A stretch of DNA of 64,000 nt from Thysanoteuthis rhombus (GCA_963457665.1 OY735222.1:38561581-38625580), one strand, 5' to 3'. Numbered from the stretch's first letter, positions 21,440 through 32,380 are shown. Numbers and translations are program-made. The notes: a model not told the origin generated them from the sequence alone.

Positions 21440-21604
21440 CAATCTGAGTCGGGCACTAGAAGTGAGAATGTATGTGTCATCAGTTTTTGCGTACGTTACT
21501 GTGTTAGTGTTATTTGAGCATGACGTCACTTTGTTTTTCTTTTGGTTGTTGTAATCCATCATTGTTCTATACGAAAATGAAGTCAAAACCCCAAATTTTG
21601 ACAA
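21440..21604 (+). mobile_element. SINE A 3' part, diverged
   Basis: GGTTGTTGTAATCCATCATT, GTTCTATACGAAAATGAAGT and CAAATTTTGACAAAA follow the SINE A tail order, but with many changes; the tRNA part is not clear. Confidence 0.4.
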
Positions 21605-22376
21605 AAGAAAGGAGAAGCTTACTCAACCTAACGGTTAGCATCGAACATAAGAAAGAAAAGAAAGGCCTACTCAGCCTAATGGTTAATCCGTTATTGATCT
21701 CGAAAGCAAGGGGGAAAATGTTTTGCTATCAGTTGGAATCGATCCCAAAAAGCTGCTGATGCTTGGCAAAACGCCCGGGACCACCGCGGAACGGAAATAC
21801 AACATAAATTTGTAATTTATATGTAATTATAAACAATATGGTTGGCCGAATACCTCAAAGTCACGGACGAACATCTACTGCCTTTGTAAAATTCTTACGC
21901 TTTCATATTGTTTAATGGTAGATAGAGAAAAAAGGGAGAGAGAGGGAGAAATAAAGAGAAGATGGAAAGCTATAATGACTGATTTCCTGTCGATATCCAA
22001 GTTGCCTCAAATTATATCTAAAATTATCCAGATTTTCATGCCATTTATCCAGGCAAATATCTAGATTTTTTTTTATATCGAATCCCTTTCGATTCTTAGA
22101 TTCAAAAATCTTTTTCAGTTGAAGGAAAAAACTTTTACAGAAGTTGAAATATTTCTAAAACTTATAAGCTACGGAATGTAGTTTGACTCTGAAGAATTCT
22201 TATTTCTGTTTCCTTTAATCGGAACTTTCAGACCGTCATCTTACGGTCGCAGATCGAAAAGATAGGCTACGTCATGTAATATTAAATTCAAGACACTGCA
22301 ACTAATTTGTTTGTAAATGTTCACAAGATTGTCTCTCGATGAAACGTGCCAGGTATCGCTATTCAAATGTGACTGT

Positions 22377-22380
<4 letters not shown>
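21605..22380. other. no recognisable gene
   Basis: Includes a short A/G-rich tract (21925-21965) and an 81-aa frame running in from 21514 with no known motif. No shared repeat seen. Confidence 0.35.

Positions 22381-22454
<74 letters not shown>
22381..22454. repeat. (TA)n microsatellite
   Basis: About 37 uninterrupted TA units. Confidence 0.98.
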
Positions 22455-22461
<7 letters not shown>

Positions 22462-22649
22462 CTCGCCATGAAAATTAATAACATCCGTAGCATCAACATT
22501 TGTAATCGTGTAAAAAAATTCCGAGGAAAAATGATTATAGTCAGAATAAATTTTACTTATGACATCATGACAGCGCTTCTCAGGAAAACATCTAAAATAG
22601 AGTAAAGGAAGATCTACATTATTTAGAATTTATGCTTTTAATAAATCGA

Positions 22650-22855
22650 TCAAAATAAGGCACCCAAAAGATCAAAAAAGTTTTTTTCGAAGATTGAATC
22701 TTTCTGAAGGGGTTTACTGCCAATTTTCAAGTCTGTAGACGAAATGGTATATTCAGGAGCGCTGAAACACAAAAACATAAATAAACAGACAAACACGCAG
22801 AAGTATAAAAAAAGGGATAGAACCCTTTGCCATCTCTGATGGCTACGGTAGTTCA
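22650..22855 (-). repeat. family E interspersed repeat
   Basis: The minus strand reads GAACTACCGTAGCCATCAGA, GGGTTCTATCCC, TTTTGTGTTTCAGCGCTCCT, ATACCATTTCGTCTACAGAC and TTGAAAATTGGCAGTAA. The same order occurs at 31643, 49610 and 54010. It begins directly against the (TA)n at 22856. Confidence 0.75.
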
Positions 22856-22876
22856 ATATATATATATATATATATA
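22856..22876. repeat. short (TA)n between families E and F
   Basis: About 10 TA units separating the start of family E from the tail of family F. Confidence 0.9.
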
Positions 22877-22879
22877 ATT

Positions 22880-23010
22880 ATTAATGATAATTGTTTCATC
22901 TACAGACAACTGGTTCATTGTATTACAACCCTTCAGTGTGGCTATGTCCAATACCGCTAGGTAGGTTCGAAACCTTCGCTCCAGACCCAGATGCTCTACC
23001 CTTGCTCTAT
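22880..23010 (-). repeat. family F repeat, 3' portion
   Basis: Reverse complement of TTTCATCTACAGACAACTGG, TATTACAACCCTTCAGTGTG and GTTCGAAACCTTCGC. In family sense it ends at the (TA)n, as do the copies at 31835 and 34314. It lies back to back with family E. Confidence 0.7.
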
Positions 23011-23114
23011 GCAGAACTAGTATAGAAGTATTTGATAGGATGAAATCAACTTGCATATACCAAATCTAGAGTTGCATTCTTTTTAATGGTTGTAATCATT
23101 TGAAACATTTGCGA

Positions 23115-23180
23115 CATGAATTTTTGTAGATCTCAGTCGGTAAGAGAACCACCCACTGATTGTGGTAGCGAATCAGAGTA
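23115..23180 (+). mobile_element. SINE A head fragment
   Basis: GTAGATCTCAGTCGGTAAGA (box A), CACCCACTGATTGTGG and GCGAATCAGAG resemble the tRNA-like part of SINE A, without the tail. Confidence 0.5.
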
Positions 23181-23680
23181 AGGAAACGTTCAGTCAATAA
23201 AATGGTTTAATTGCGAAAATGCTGAATTAATTTTCACCCAATAACCGAATTTTCTTCTTCTCCCGCCCACATATACACCTGGATAAGAGGAGTGAATGTC
23301 TATATAAACAAAGTTCTTGGCACATGAAACAATATTTTTTGCAGGAAGTGCGCTTTTCTGAATCAATCGTAAGTCAGACGAAATTGGCATTTTTTTAATA
23401 CTCCCTCGAAAATTCTAATAAACATATGAACCCTTACTTTTGATAGAAGAAACATGACTTAACCTTAAAAATGTAAGAAGATCAATTTCCTGAGGATTTG
23501 ATTTGGTAAAAAAGGTTGTTTTCATAAGGAACCTCAAAGGTTTCCCATATTCAAAATCAATCATAAAACGGAAATATTGCATCACGGCATAAAACTATGT
23601 ATATATGTATAGTAAGCGAAGTGTTGTTTTTATAGAAAGAGAGCTCGATATTAAAAAAAATGATAGTGCTAGTATAATCC

Positions 23681-23682
<2 letters not shown>
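23181..23682. other. no recognisable gene
   Basis: A 66-aa minus-strand frame (23190-23390) shows no motif. No repeat family assigned. Confidence 0.35.

Positions 23683-23747
<65 letters not shown>
23683..23747. repeat. (TA)n microsatellite
   Basis: About 32 TA units. A short (CT)n follows at 23868-23885. Confidence 0.97.
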
Positions 23748-23751
<4 letters not shown>

Positions 23752-24024
23752 TTTTTAAAAGTTCGTTTCCCGTCACTTTTTCGCTTTTGCAAAGAAGAGC
23801 AAAAAGTGAAATAGCGTTCAGTTTGTTTTGCAGCAAACCATTGTAAGGGTAACACGTATTTTCTTCTCCTCTCTCTCTCTCTCTCGAACACCCAATTCTC
23901 CTGAACCTCTCACTATCCCAACCATAGGTCACTCAGTCTAACATACTAATTTTCACTTTTTTTATCATCCAGGAATGCACAAAAAATGCTCCCATATAAA
24001 TCAATGCTAATAGCTTCGTAGTCA

Positions 24025-24112
24025 TGATTTGGGTGGAGATCGTCGTAGTTGTTGTTGCAACGGTAGAAAACTAAATCAAACTCAGATTGTGTACTGGAGT
24101 TTGACAATTTAA
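24025..24112 (+). mobile_element. SINE A 3' tail
   Basis: GGTGGAGATCGTCGTAGTTG, GTTGCAACGGTAGAAAACTA, then ATCAAACTCAG...ACTGGAGTTTGACA. The terminal hairpin is partly kept. The tRNA part upstream is not recognisable. Confidence 0.7.
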
Positions 24113-24395
24113 TTTTCACTTGATTTAATATAATTCAAGAGTGATGATTCTGAATCTGTTGTATAACATTCTTAATTATTAGTCGTTATTACCGGGCAGC
24201 TCATTGAAAATCGGCACTTAAATTGCTTTTTTGATGTTAAAACGCATGCGATATAGGCAGCTTAAAGCTTTAGACTGAGTAGATGAAGGGACCTCGAACA
24301 TAGAGATAGAATCTAATCAAATAGATTAACGTGAATTAAATGTTTATTGAATGGAAAGACGATGATAAATCTTTTATCTGTGTCCATGAAAATCG

Positions 24396-24760
24396 AGGAG
24401 GTATCTGTATTCACTTGTATCCGTCCGTCTGTTTGTCCCAACAATATTTTCTAAGGTTCTGAATGAATTTCAATGACAGTAGAAGGGCAAGGAGAGGATT
24501 CAAAAAGAAATGATCGAATTTTGGGGTGGATCCATAACTTCTGAAATTTTGTGGAATAGTGGGCAATGAGTTGAATTTAGGTGACTGAATTTAGGAGAGG
24601 ATCAAGGATTTTTTCAATTGCCTCCCTTTCATCGGATCTATATGTTCGTTCAATATCTCCGAAAGTTCACAATGGATTTCAATGAAATTCCAATAACATT
24701 TTGTCGATGGGTTTCAACTGAATTGTGCATTCAGTCCTATGAGGTTTCCAGTATATTTTT
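24396..24760 (+). repeat. family G repeat, two partial units
   Basis: The first unit starts GAGGAGGTATCTGTATTCAC, then CCGTCTGTTTGTCCCAACAA and GAATGAATTTCAATGACA. A second, from about 24640, has TCAATATCTCCGAAAGTTCA and AATGGATTTCAATGAAATTC. The words match the clearer tandem units at 46010-46740. 24113-24395 has no gene. Confidence 0.65.
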
Positions 24761-25164
24761 TCAAGTAAAATCATCAATTCATGTAAATAAGTGATCAGGG
24801 AATTTTCCTGCTCTTTCTATAACCTTTATTGTCTCCTTTCCGATAAATTATGTATTCTATCACGAAAAAAACGATCTTGAGGAGTATGCATGCGCGCCCA
24901 AGAAAGAGATTTCCCACGTATTGTACAAAAGATGGCACTAGTAACTTTTGAGTCAGCTTAATTTTACAGTCCACGAAAAAAGATTTGTTTATTCTGCTTT
25001 ACGAATCATTACGACATTTTTGTTAGACCACCAGTTGAATGAATGTTTTCACAGTAAATATACGTATTTATCAACTAAACTTGCTTTGGGTTAAGCAAAA
25101 AGCCACAAGGGCGGGATATCCACGTGTATTAAACTCACCACAGTAGTAATAGTTTTCGAGACTC
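24761..25164. other. no recognisable gene
   Basis: AT-rich, no open frame or shared repeat noted. Confidence 0.35.
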
Positions 25165-25545
25165 ATCATCATCATAATCATTATCATCAGCAGTAGCAGC
25201 AGCAGCCGCCTTTTAACGTTTGTTATTGGACATAGACCTTACCTCTCAATTATGGGCGTTGCAAACCAAATACTTTCTGAACTTGCCTACTCCTTATTTT
25301 TGCCGGCCATAGTTTCGCATATGATCTCTTAAGATCCGTGTAGTGAGTCATGATGTCCAACGGTTGTCTGACATTCTTGCAACATGACCAACTAAGATAG
25401 TTTTCTTATGGTTTCAATGATATCTCTGACACTTGTTTTTTTCTCTATAAATACTGTTCTGTCTTGTGATCTCCCACTGTGATGTTGAGTATGATTCTCT
25501 CCGGTGCGTGTTACATAGTTCTCACTTTGAGGGTCAAATTGCTAA
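25165..25545 (-). mobile_element. RTE-type LINE 3' end
   Basis: Begins on plus with CATCATCATCATAATCATTA and AGCAGCAGC (the degraded trinucleotide tail), then TTTTAACGTTTGTTATTGGA and CATAGACCTTACC, and runs back through GATCCGTGTAGTGAGTCATG and GGTGCGTGTTACATAGTTCT, the reverse of the RTE C-terminal coding block. It is heavily decayed. Confidence 0.8.
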
Positions 25546-25694
25546 ATCTATATGACACCGGGATGTTTTTCCATCGTAATTGAAAATCAGCATTCTGAAT
25601 ACTGATTTTCACCGAGGATCGAACCGAGACCGGTGGTAAATACTCAATAATCGCAATCACAATACAGACCCTGATTATAATTGTCTAAACTCAA
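25546..25694. other. unassigned spacer
   Basis: ACCGAGGATCGAACCGAGAC is weakly box B-like (minus). No further structure supported. Confidence 0.3.
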
Positions 25695-26275
25695 TGCTGA
25701 TGATTTACTTTAGAAATGCATAACGAATAATTTGATCATCGAATTGTATCGCTAATGATACTACGATAGAAATGCATTGGAAATAAGATAGAAAGGAATT
25801 GCCAGTGTTCAGGAAATCATTCAAGTATTACTGACAAAATAGGGCTATCATGTGTATAATGTACATGTAATGTTATTGGGTTTTTTTAATAAGAATGTAC
25901 TGCAAGTTATTTTACTATAAAAATGTATTGAAAATCATAACAAATAAAATTGTTATTGACAGAATAGGGCTATCTCATGTACACTGTAAATGCGTTACTA
26001 ATGATTTTACGATAGAAATGCATTGTCAGTGATTTTTCTATAGATTAGCAGTGAAAATCAAGACAACAAGAACTGTCATAGACAGAATAGGGCTACCATA
26101 CGCATACTGTAAATGCATTGCTAATGATTTTACTGAAGAAATGCATTGAAAACCAAGACAAAAAGAGCTCTTATTGACAGAATAGGGCTACCATATGTAT
26201 ACTGTAAATGCATTGCTAATGATTTCATTATAGAAATGCACTGAAAATCAAGAAGAGAAATATTGTCAGTTACGT
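25695..26275 (+). repeat. tandem array, unit about 95-125 bp
   Basis: GACAGAATAGGGCTA (or its close variant) recurs at 25833, 25958, 26081 and 26176, spacings of 125, 123 and 95. Each is followed by ACTGTAAATGCATTGCTAAT, TTTTACTATAGAAATGCATT and AAAATCAAGACAAAAAGA. The last two units are the most alike. A diverged relative lies at 11690-12060. Confidence 0.85.
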
Positions 26276-27053
26276 AAAATAATCGTGAAACTTCAATTAA
26301 ATAAAGTAATACGTCTTTCATGCAATGTCATTTATGCATAGCAAATTGCTCTGGTATTAATGCAGAACACTTGGAATATATATTACAACTGGAATATAGC
26401 TTAGTCTTGAATATCACGTTATACTTCCCTTTTATTTGTTGTGAAAGAAAAAAAGATTGCAAATAAGGAAGTTGTAACTTTTTGGCTAATATTCGCGGGA
26501 ATTATCAATATTTATTCATGACGAATAACATGTGTTAATCTCCTTCAATGTGAACAGCGTTACTACTTTTCGCAACTTGTGCCTCGCTAAAGTGATACCC
26601 CTGCTTACGTAACGTGGGAAATAGTATTAGTCACTTCAATTCTTTAACCGTCCTTCTGTTTTCTTGAAAACCAAGTTAGAAAATTCAATAAAAAAAATGA
26701 GGTTTTTTCCTCAAAGGGGAAAAAAACCCCAAACAATTAAGCATTTGTTCCAAGAGTTCCAAGCTGGGAATTTTAATAATTGAACGCCTGTCGGGTCTCA
26801 TTCGAATGGAACAAAATGAAGAAATGACACGTGTATCATTCCCGAAACTTAACTTGAGTTCTTTGTACGTGAGATGTTAACAGCTGCAATGAAAAAAAAT
26901 AAGACATAACCATGCACACTCGAAGATAGCAAGAATTCAGAAGCAATACTTAGTTTCGTCAAGACGTTATATCACACTTATGTTGCACACTTTACATCGC
27001 TTCTAAAAATACAATGGGCGTATTTTTATTTACTTTTCATAATTCTATATTTC

Positions 27054-27057
<4 letters not shown>
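26276..27057. other. no recognisable gene
   Basis: AT-rich with A/T homopolymers (26700-26740 contains a TTTTTTCC...GGGGAAAAAA imperfect palindrome). No gene recognised. Confidence 0.35.

Positions 27058-27142
<85 letters not shown>
27058..27142. repeat. (TA)n microsatellite
   Basis: About 42 TA units, abutting family D at its right end. Confidence 0.98.
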
Positions 27143-27145
<3 letters not shown>

Positions 27146-27960
27146 CTTATATTAGAGACTGTTAACCAAAACTGTCAATATTGGTTCTCTACAGTTTTCA
27201 AGTTGGTCTAGCTGACTGGCTAGCTACGTACTTACCACGCACACAGATATCTTCAATAGAGTCAGAGGGCTGAAAATTTTAATATTTACCTCTCATTATG
27301 TCAACAATAACATTTTTTTAATTTCCACTTAATTAGGCTTTTCAGGGGGGTTCAAATTGCAATGTAAGTTCATGCTAAATCGGTCCCATGTTCGTGCCTG
27401 TTTCTTTCTTTCTTTATTTATTTATCTATTTTTTTTCAAAATTGTTAAGATGGATTTCTTCGTTTTTGAATTGGTAGACTGTCTTGCTAGCTATGTATCA
27501 AGAATACAGGATGCACTGACGGGGCTAGAGGGCTCGAAATGACCTGTCAACATAGGTTTCTGAGTATTTTAAAGGTATGCATCGTGTATACAGACCACAT
27601 CAATGGATCTGAAGAACTGAAAATTCAAACATTTACTCCTTATGTGAAGACAGAAATTCCAGTTAAATAGGTCTTTGGGGGGTGGGTTCTATTCACATTA
27701 TAAGTTTATGCTAAATTGGTCCCCAGTTTGTCTCATGAAGTATTCATACATTTTTCTTTTTGGAAATTCAGACTTTTTGTTAGTTTTCCTCAGACCAACG
27801 AAAGGCGAGAGAAATAACTTATCCATCGATCACTCTTTTTTTCCTATTTTTAATTGATCAACCCCAACACGGCATGCTGCCTAAAGACGGTCATCACGTG
27901 TGAGTTTCTATTGAGCGACTAACTAGACCAGTTTTTATATAGTTTTCATAATTTCGTATT
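27143..27960 (+). repeat. family D interspersed repeat, copy 2 (part duplicated)
   Basis: ATTAGAGACTGTTAACCAAA, GTCAATATTGGTTCTC, ACAGTTTTCAAGTTGGTCTA, GCTGACTGGCTAGCTACGTA and CAATGTAAGTTCATGCTAAA. The middle block then repeats (TTTGAATTGGTAGACTGTC, GGGGCTAGAGGGCT, TTTACTCCTTATGTGAAG, TAAGTTTATGCTAAATTGGT), followed by CGATCACTC, AATTGATCAACCCCAACACG and GGCATGCTGCC. The internal duplication also occurs in copy 3. Confidence 0.75.
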
Positions 27961-28742
27961 TCAAATATATCTATATTTCGTACTTATATTTTTTATGCAT
28001 GTTTTTTTTATACAGCATATAGATATATCAGCGAAGTTTCTTTCAGTTCATTTGGCCTTATGCCGCAAGCCTGCAACTTATATACTAAATCAAGTAGGTA
28101 TCAAGAATTTTGAAGGTTGCAATTTTTATATAAAACTCTTGTTGCATAAGCACACACAAATGTGAGAGTTTGCTAGTATTCCTATCAATTTCTCACTCAA
28201 ATTAGAGATCATTCTTATCATCCATAATAACGTTGTTTTGTCTAAGAATTTCATGTACTTTTCTGGGATAAGCGAATGGCCAAAACGCATGTCTCATAAA
28301 GAAATCAGCGATATGCTTGCCTTATGAACAGCCATGACAATACAACTGTTCATTCATCAAAGTTTATTTAACTGATAAGACAGTCGTTCTGTGGAGGTAA
28401 TTCTTGTTTCTCACTTTCATTCATAACAATAAACTTATTATTCTGTTCTGCATCCAATTATAAAAAAAGATTGCATTTCTTTCCGTTCACATATTTGATC
28501 CAATGAAAACATTTCTGCCTATTAACTTCGAAGCTGTGTCTACGGTAAACACGTTAAAAATTTAATATAAGATAATAACAGGCAGGGTTAAATCTCACAA
28601 CTCGATTTTATCATTCATGGTGGATGCCCAGCATCTTTGGGGGCGAAGGATAATTCGTGGATGTAAGACAATCCGACAAAATGGTAACAGTAATTTGACA
28701 ATGCGGAATTGAAAGATTTAAAAAAAAAACGTTACATCAAAA
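27961..28742. other. no recognisable gene
   Basis: AT-rich; no open frame above 60 aa and no shared repeat identified. Confidence 0.4.
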
Positions 28743-28760
28743 TTGTTGTTGTTGTTGTTA

Positions 28761-28818
<58 letters not shown>

Positions 28819-28832
28819 CATCATTATTATTA
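28743..28832. repeat. (TTG)n(ATT)n microsatellite
   Basis: Five TTG units, then about 24 ATT units with small interruptions. Confidence 0.96.
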
Positions 28833-29059
28833 AGATAAAACTTTACTAAACATGCAACGGGTTACACTCTGCAGTTTTCTCCGACGCACAAACTTCTGAC
28901 AACGTCTGTGAATTAGGGAAATGCATAAAGATCTATCTTGATAATAATAAAAAATTATATATAAATAAATTTTGGATAAATCTGCTTTTGAATACATTTT
29001 TGAAAATTTTTTTCCAATGTGTTCAGTGCTTAAAGCTGTAAAAGTTTCTAGTTTCCTCT

Positions 29060-29125
29060 CTCTCTCTCTATATATATATGTATATGTGTGTGCGTGCGCG
29101 CGCATGTGTGTGTGTGTGTGTGTGT
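29060..29125. repeat. (CT)n(TA)n(TG)n compound microsatellite
   Basis: CTCTCT, TATATA and TGTGTG runs in succession. Confidence 0.9.
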
Positions 29126-29486
29126 AAGAAGTAAAAAGACATCCATATCTTGAAAAGGGGCCTTAATTTTAATATAATTTATAATGCAATTGAAAATTCC
29201 ATCGATTTACCTATATTAAAGTATTTAATCTTCCAGGCAGCATATTTTTGGAAAGTCTTTTGGATGTTTAGCTTTCTGCATGAATATTCATCACATTTTC
29301 CAGGGCGAATACTCAAGTAAGCTTACTAAACCTGAAAATCATGGACAGAAAAAGCACCATGTTTGTGGGCTGTAGGCGGTTCAAACAAAAAATTCTGACC
29401 ATGCAATCTCAAATCCCTCAATCGTTCACCTTTCGGAAACTCAGTAAATTAAGATTTATCTGAAAAGAAGTCAATGTACAAACAAG

Positions 29487-29860
29487 CTTGTCTGCTGCAG
29501 CGTCAAACTCCGCTCGAACTTTTAACCTGACTGAAGATGATTACTGCAAGTTTTTTTTATTATTGCATACGTAACAAATAAAAATTCATGAAAACTCATA
29601 TTTTCTTTTATATATGAATGGATTCATTTGTTTGAACGAAATAAGCCCGTGCATATCTGTATTATAAATTTCTATCAACCTCCATAATTTGTCAATACAG
29701 CTAAATTAATAAGACAGATTTTTGTCTGGTCGTGAGGTCAAATCACAGTAGCCGAATGTATATTCTACACTCCTAATTTGGAGAAAGTTTTTGTTTTTGT
29801 TCTTGTTCTTGTTACGGTAGAAATATAAAGTCAACTCCAGTTAAAGTTTGACAAAATTCC
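29487..29860 (+). mobile_element. SINE A copy, full composite
   Basis: GCTTGTCTGCTGCAGCGTCA, AACTCCGCTCGAACTTTTAA, CTGACTGAAGATGATTACTG, AT body, AATACAGCTAAATTAATAAG (decayed box A), TCGTGAGGTCAAATCAC (box B-like), TTGTTCTTGTTCTTGTTACG, AAAGTCAACTCCAG and AAAGTTTGACAAAA. Nearly complete at about 370 bp. Confidence 0.88.
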
Positions 29861-29879
29861 TAGGGTCTACTCTCCACTG

Positions 29880-30003
29880 GCGGTGGAATCAGTAAAAAAT
29901 GTGCAGACTCCGCTATTGGAGTGGAAGTCGGCGTCGGAGGTACCACAAATTGAGCTGTCGGAGTCAGAGTCGAAATATTTGTGTACCGACTCCACAGCCC
30001 TAC
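29880..30003. mobile_element. small MITE with AGGGCTGTGGAGTCGG-type ends
   Basis: The right end, reverse-complemented, begins AGGGCTGTGGAGTCGGTAC; the left end begins GGCGGTGGAATCAGT. Inside are GACTCCG-type words in both orientations. I recall this end sequence from non-autonomous DNA transposons in many animals but cannot name the family. It sits about 20 bp past SINE A. Confidence 0.6.
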
Positions 30004-30076
30004 TATTCCAATTATGAAAAATGAAGAAAAAAATCATTTCAAGACTGATGCCCACTTTTCAAATGTTGACTGGTTT

Positions 30077-30522
30077 GAAAAGTGTTTCTCTTCTGGTTGT
30101 TCTGCCACGATAGGGATGAAGAGACAGGTTTGTCGTTCTTGGATTAAATTAGACATAGTCTGAACACCAATGCCTTGCAATGGGTAATTTTTGTGGCACA
30201 TTTGCTAATAGTGGATTTTCTTTTCCTAATTTGTTAACTGTAAAATCACAATGTTCACAGATGGAAGCGGGAATGGACCATTCCACATTTATACTGACCA
30301 ACGGTTATTTCCCTTTTGAAATTTGAGTTCAATATTTATCAAATCTCGAAAAAAAAGTTACTGTTGGTCAGTATACATGGCTCATTCCAACAGTAAACAT
30401 CATCTCAAAATTCTGCTTTTACTGGAAGTTCACTTATTTGAAAAGTGGCTTTCTTTCGGTTGCTCTGCTATAAACGATGTAAAGACACTGTTATCGTCCC
30501 TTGGATTGGACACAATCGGTTA
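30077..30522 (+). repeat. 90-bp direct repeats flanking an inverted repeat
   Basis: TTTGAAAAGTGTTTCTCTTC..GGATTAAATTAGACATAGTC (30077-30167) recurs as TTTGAAAAGTGGCTTTCTTT..GGATTGGACACAATCGGTT (30440-30522). Between them, TATACTGACCAAC (about 30290) has its reverse complement GTTGGTCAGTATA (about 30365). Short frames over both direct repeats share FEK..S.GCSA. Class unknown; possibly two nested copies of one element. Confidence 0.5.
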
Positions 30523-30552
30523 ATTAAGTAAATTTTGATGAGGATATCTTCG

Positions 30553-30855
30553 ATGTCAAATTCCTAGCCAGAATATGGAGTTGACTTTATTTCCCTACCG
30601 TGATAAGAACAAGAACGACAAGAACAATCCTCACTGAATTTAGGGGAATGAAAATTAACTCACCGTGATTTGGAATGAAGACCAATTGTTTATATTGACA
30701 AATCTTACAAATCAACCCAAATTTATGATAAAAATACGCGAAAGCTTATCTCATTCTAATAAATAAATGCGTTTGTACAAAAAATATTTTTATTTTCATT
30801 TATGCAATTCTAACGTGGTAGTAATTATCTTCATTCAAAAAAGAATTTTGAGTGT
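30553..30855 (-). mobile_element. SINE A copy, full composite
   Basis: Plus strand shows the reverse: ATGTCAAATTCCTAGCCAGA, TATGGAGTTGACTTTATTTC, GATAAGAACAAGAACGACAA, GACCAATTG, CTCATTCTAATAAATAAATG and GTAGTAATTATCTTCATTC. All segments are in reverse SINE A order. Confidence 0.85.
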
Positions 30856-30921
30856 AAGTTTACCTTTCCAACAGCTAGGCTGGCTAAATGCCGAGTCTAT
30901 CATGTTTCATGTCGAAAACAA

Positions 30922-31005
30922 TGTTCTGCTTACTCGCCTTGCTAACTGAGTCACTAGTGTTGGAAGTTCGATTCTCAGTGCATCTGTCACTTCTATGGTC
31001 TTGAG
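30922..31005 (+). repeat. tRNA-like SINE head
   Basis: TGCTTACTCGCCTTGCTAAC, then GGAAGTTCGATTCTCAGTG (box B), then GGTCTTGAGCAAGAC. Likely a SINE B relative. Confidence 0.45.
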
Positions 31006-31189
31006 CAAGACAAATCCAGGTTTGGTAAATAACTCTAAATTGTCTTAGTATCTCCATGTGGAAGAATTGTTGATATGTTAGACTTGTTTTTTTCTGTAGC
31101 CAACTGAACAATAGTAATAAAAGTTAATCTTAAATGTCACATCTGAGTAAAATGATGGCGTCTATTTACTTGTCATTTCTCTCTCTTCC

Positions 31190-31207
31190 AACGCACACAC
31201 ACGCACG

Positions 31208-31246
<39 letters not shown>

Positions 31247-31400
31247 GAATTCTTATTCGCAAACATATATATCTATATACATATATAAATAAGGATACAT
31301 ATATATAGAAACCTGCATATAATACGTATACACAGAGGTACATACTCATACACACATACATATATACAGATATACACACAAACGTATATATACATGAATG

Positions 31401-31455
<55 letters not shown>
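31190..31455. repeat. CA/TA-rich simple tract with (TA)n core
   Basis: (CA)n at 31195-31227, short (TA)n, one unit of the 78-bp minisatellite (TAAATAAGGATACATATATA, then AGAAACCTGCATATAATAC), then (TA)n at 31407-31453. Confidence 0.9.
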
Positions 31456-31642
31456 TGAGTATATGCATATGTATATTTGTATATGTGCGTATATGTTTCT
31501 TGCAGATGCACATTGTTAATTTGTGTATGTCCTTAGTTGCTGGCGCTTCTTGGCTGTCAAAGTCTGAACGTATCGGTTGTTCTTAATGGAAACAACGTTT
31601 AGTAAATAATGAAATTTCATTCACCTTACACAAATGAGCAAC

Positions 31643-31830
31643 AGTAGCCACCAAAACTGGTGAAAAGTTCTATCCTTTCTTTTTAATTAAGTGCGTGCGT
31701 TTATGTGTTTGTTTATGTATTTGCTTGTTTCTTTGTGTATTCCAGTGCTCCTGGCCATACTGTTTTGAATACAAAATTGAAAATTGCTATGGATGACACC
31801 ATAATTAATGCTCCTCTATTCAGGGTTGAG
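31643..31830 (+). repeat. family E interspersed repeat
   Basis: AGTAGCCACCAAAACTGGTG, AGTTCTATCCTTTCTTTTTA, GCGTTTATGTGTTTGTTTAT, TATTCCAGTGCTCCTGGCCA, TACTGTTTTGAATACAAAAT and TGAAAATTGCTATG. Same order as at 22650 (minus), 49610 and 54010. Confidence 0.75.
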
Positions 31831-31834
31831 CACT

Positions 31835-32097
31835 CTTTAAGTGAGGTAACTCATCCATTGTAAGCTTATGCAATGCTATTCCATAGGAATATAGCACTCT
31901 GGTGGATGAGGAATTTCTGTGTAAATGGATATATCGCTTAAATTCAGCCTTGCTGTTCCGTAGTCCAGAGACAGGATATCGGCCTCCGGTTCCGATGTGA
32001 GGGTTTCAATTCTACCTCGCGGTACTGAATGGGGTAAAGTCTATTGCCACACTGAAGAGATGTAATACACCGAAACAGCTGTCTGAAGATGACACAA

Positions 32098-32100
<3 letters not shown>
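31835..32100 (+). repeat. family F interspersed repeat with (TA)n tail
   Basis: AGCACTCTGGTGGATGAGGA, ATATATCGCTTAAATTCAGC, AGAGACAGGATATCGGCCTC, then GCCACACTGAAGAGATGTAA, ACACCGAAACAGCTGTCTG and ATGACACA, then (TA)n. The copy at 34314 is the reverse complement over about 230 bp with the same 3' (TA)n junction. The CTGAAGAG..CGAAAC layout recalls Penelope-like 3' ends (inference). Confidence 0.8.

Positions 32101-32161
<61 letters not shown>
32101..32161. repeat. (TA)n tail of family F
   Basis: About 30 TA units directly after AATAATTA of family F. Confidence 0.97.
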
Positions 32162-32162
<1 letters not shown>

Positions 32163-32165
<3 letters not shown>

Positions 32166-32380
32166 CTCAAATATAATACACACATACACACATATATATA
32201 TATACCGGTATAAATAGGATACATATAATATAGATATATAGAAACGTGCATATAATACCAACTCACACACATACATATATTCATGTATAAATAGTGATAC
32301 ATATTGTATACATATATAGAAACACGCATATAATACAAACACATATATACTTATGTAAATTGGCTACAAATGATATACGT
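32163..32380. repeat. minisatellite, about 78-bp unit
   Basis: TAAATAGGATACATATA (32211) and TAAATAGTGATACATATTG (32288) start units 77 bp apart. Each carries AGAAACG/ACGCATATAATAC and a CACACA/CATACATA run; a third unit decays after 32345. One more unit lies at 31286. The 110-132-aa frames here are repeat translations. Confidence 0.8.

Noticed and set aside
31944-32344. 132-aa and 110-aa minus-strand proteins
   Set aside because: Their length comes from (TA)n and the 78-bp minisatellite plus family F; composition is Tyr/Ile/Val/Cys repeats.
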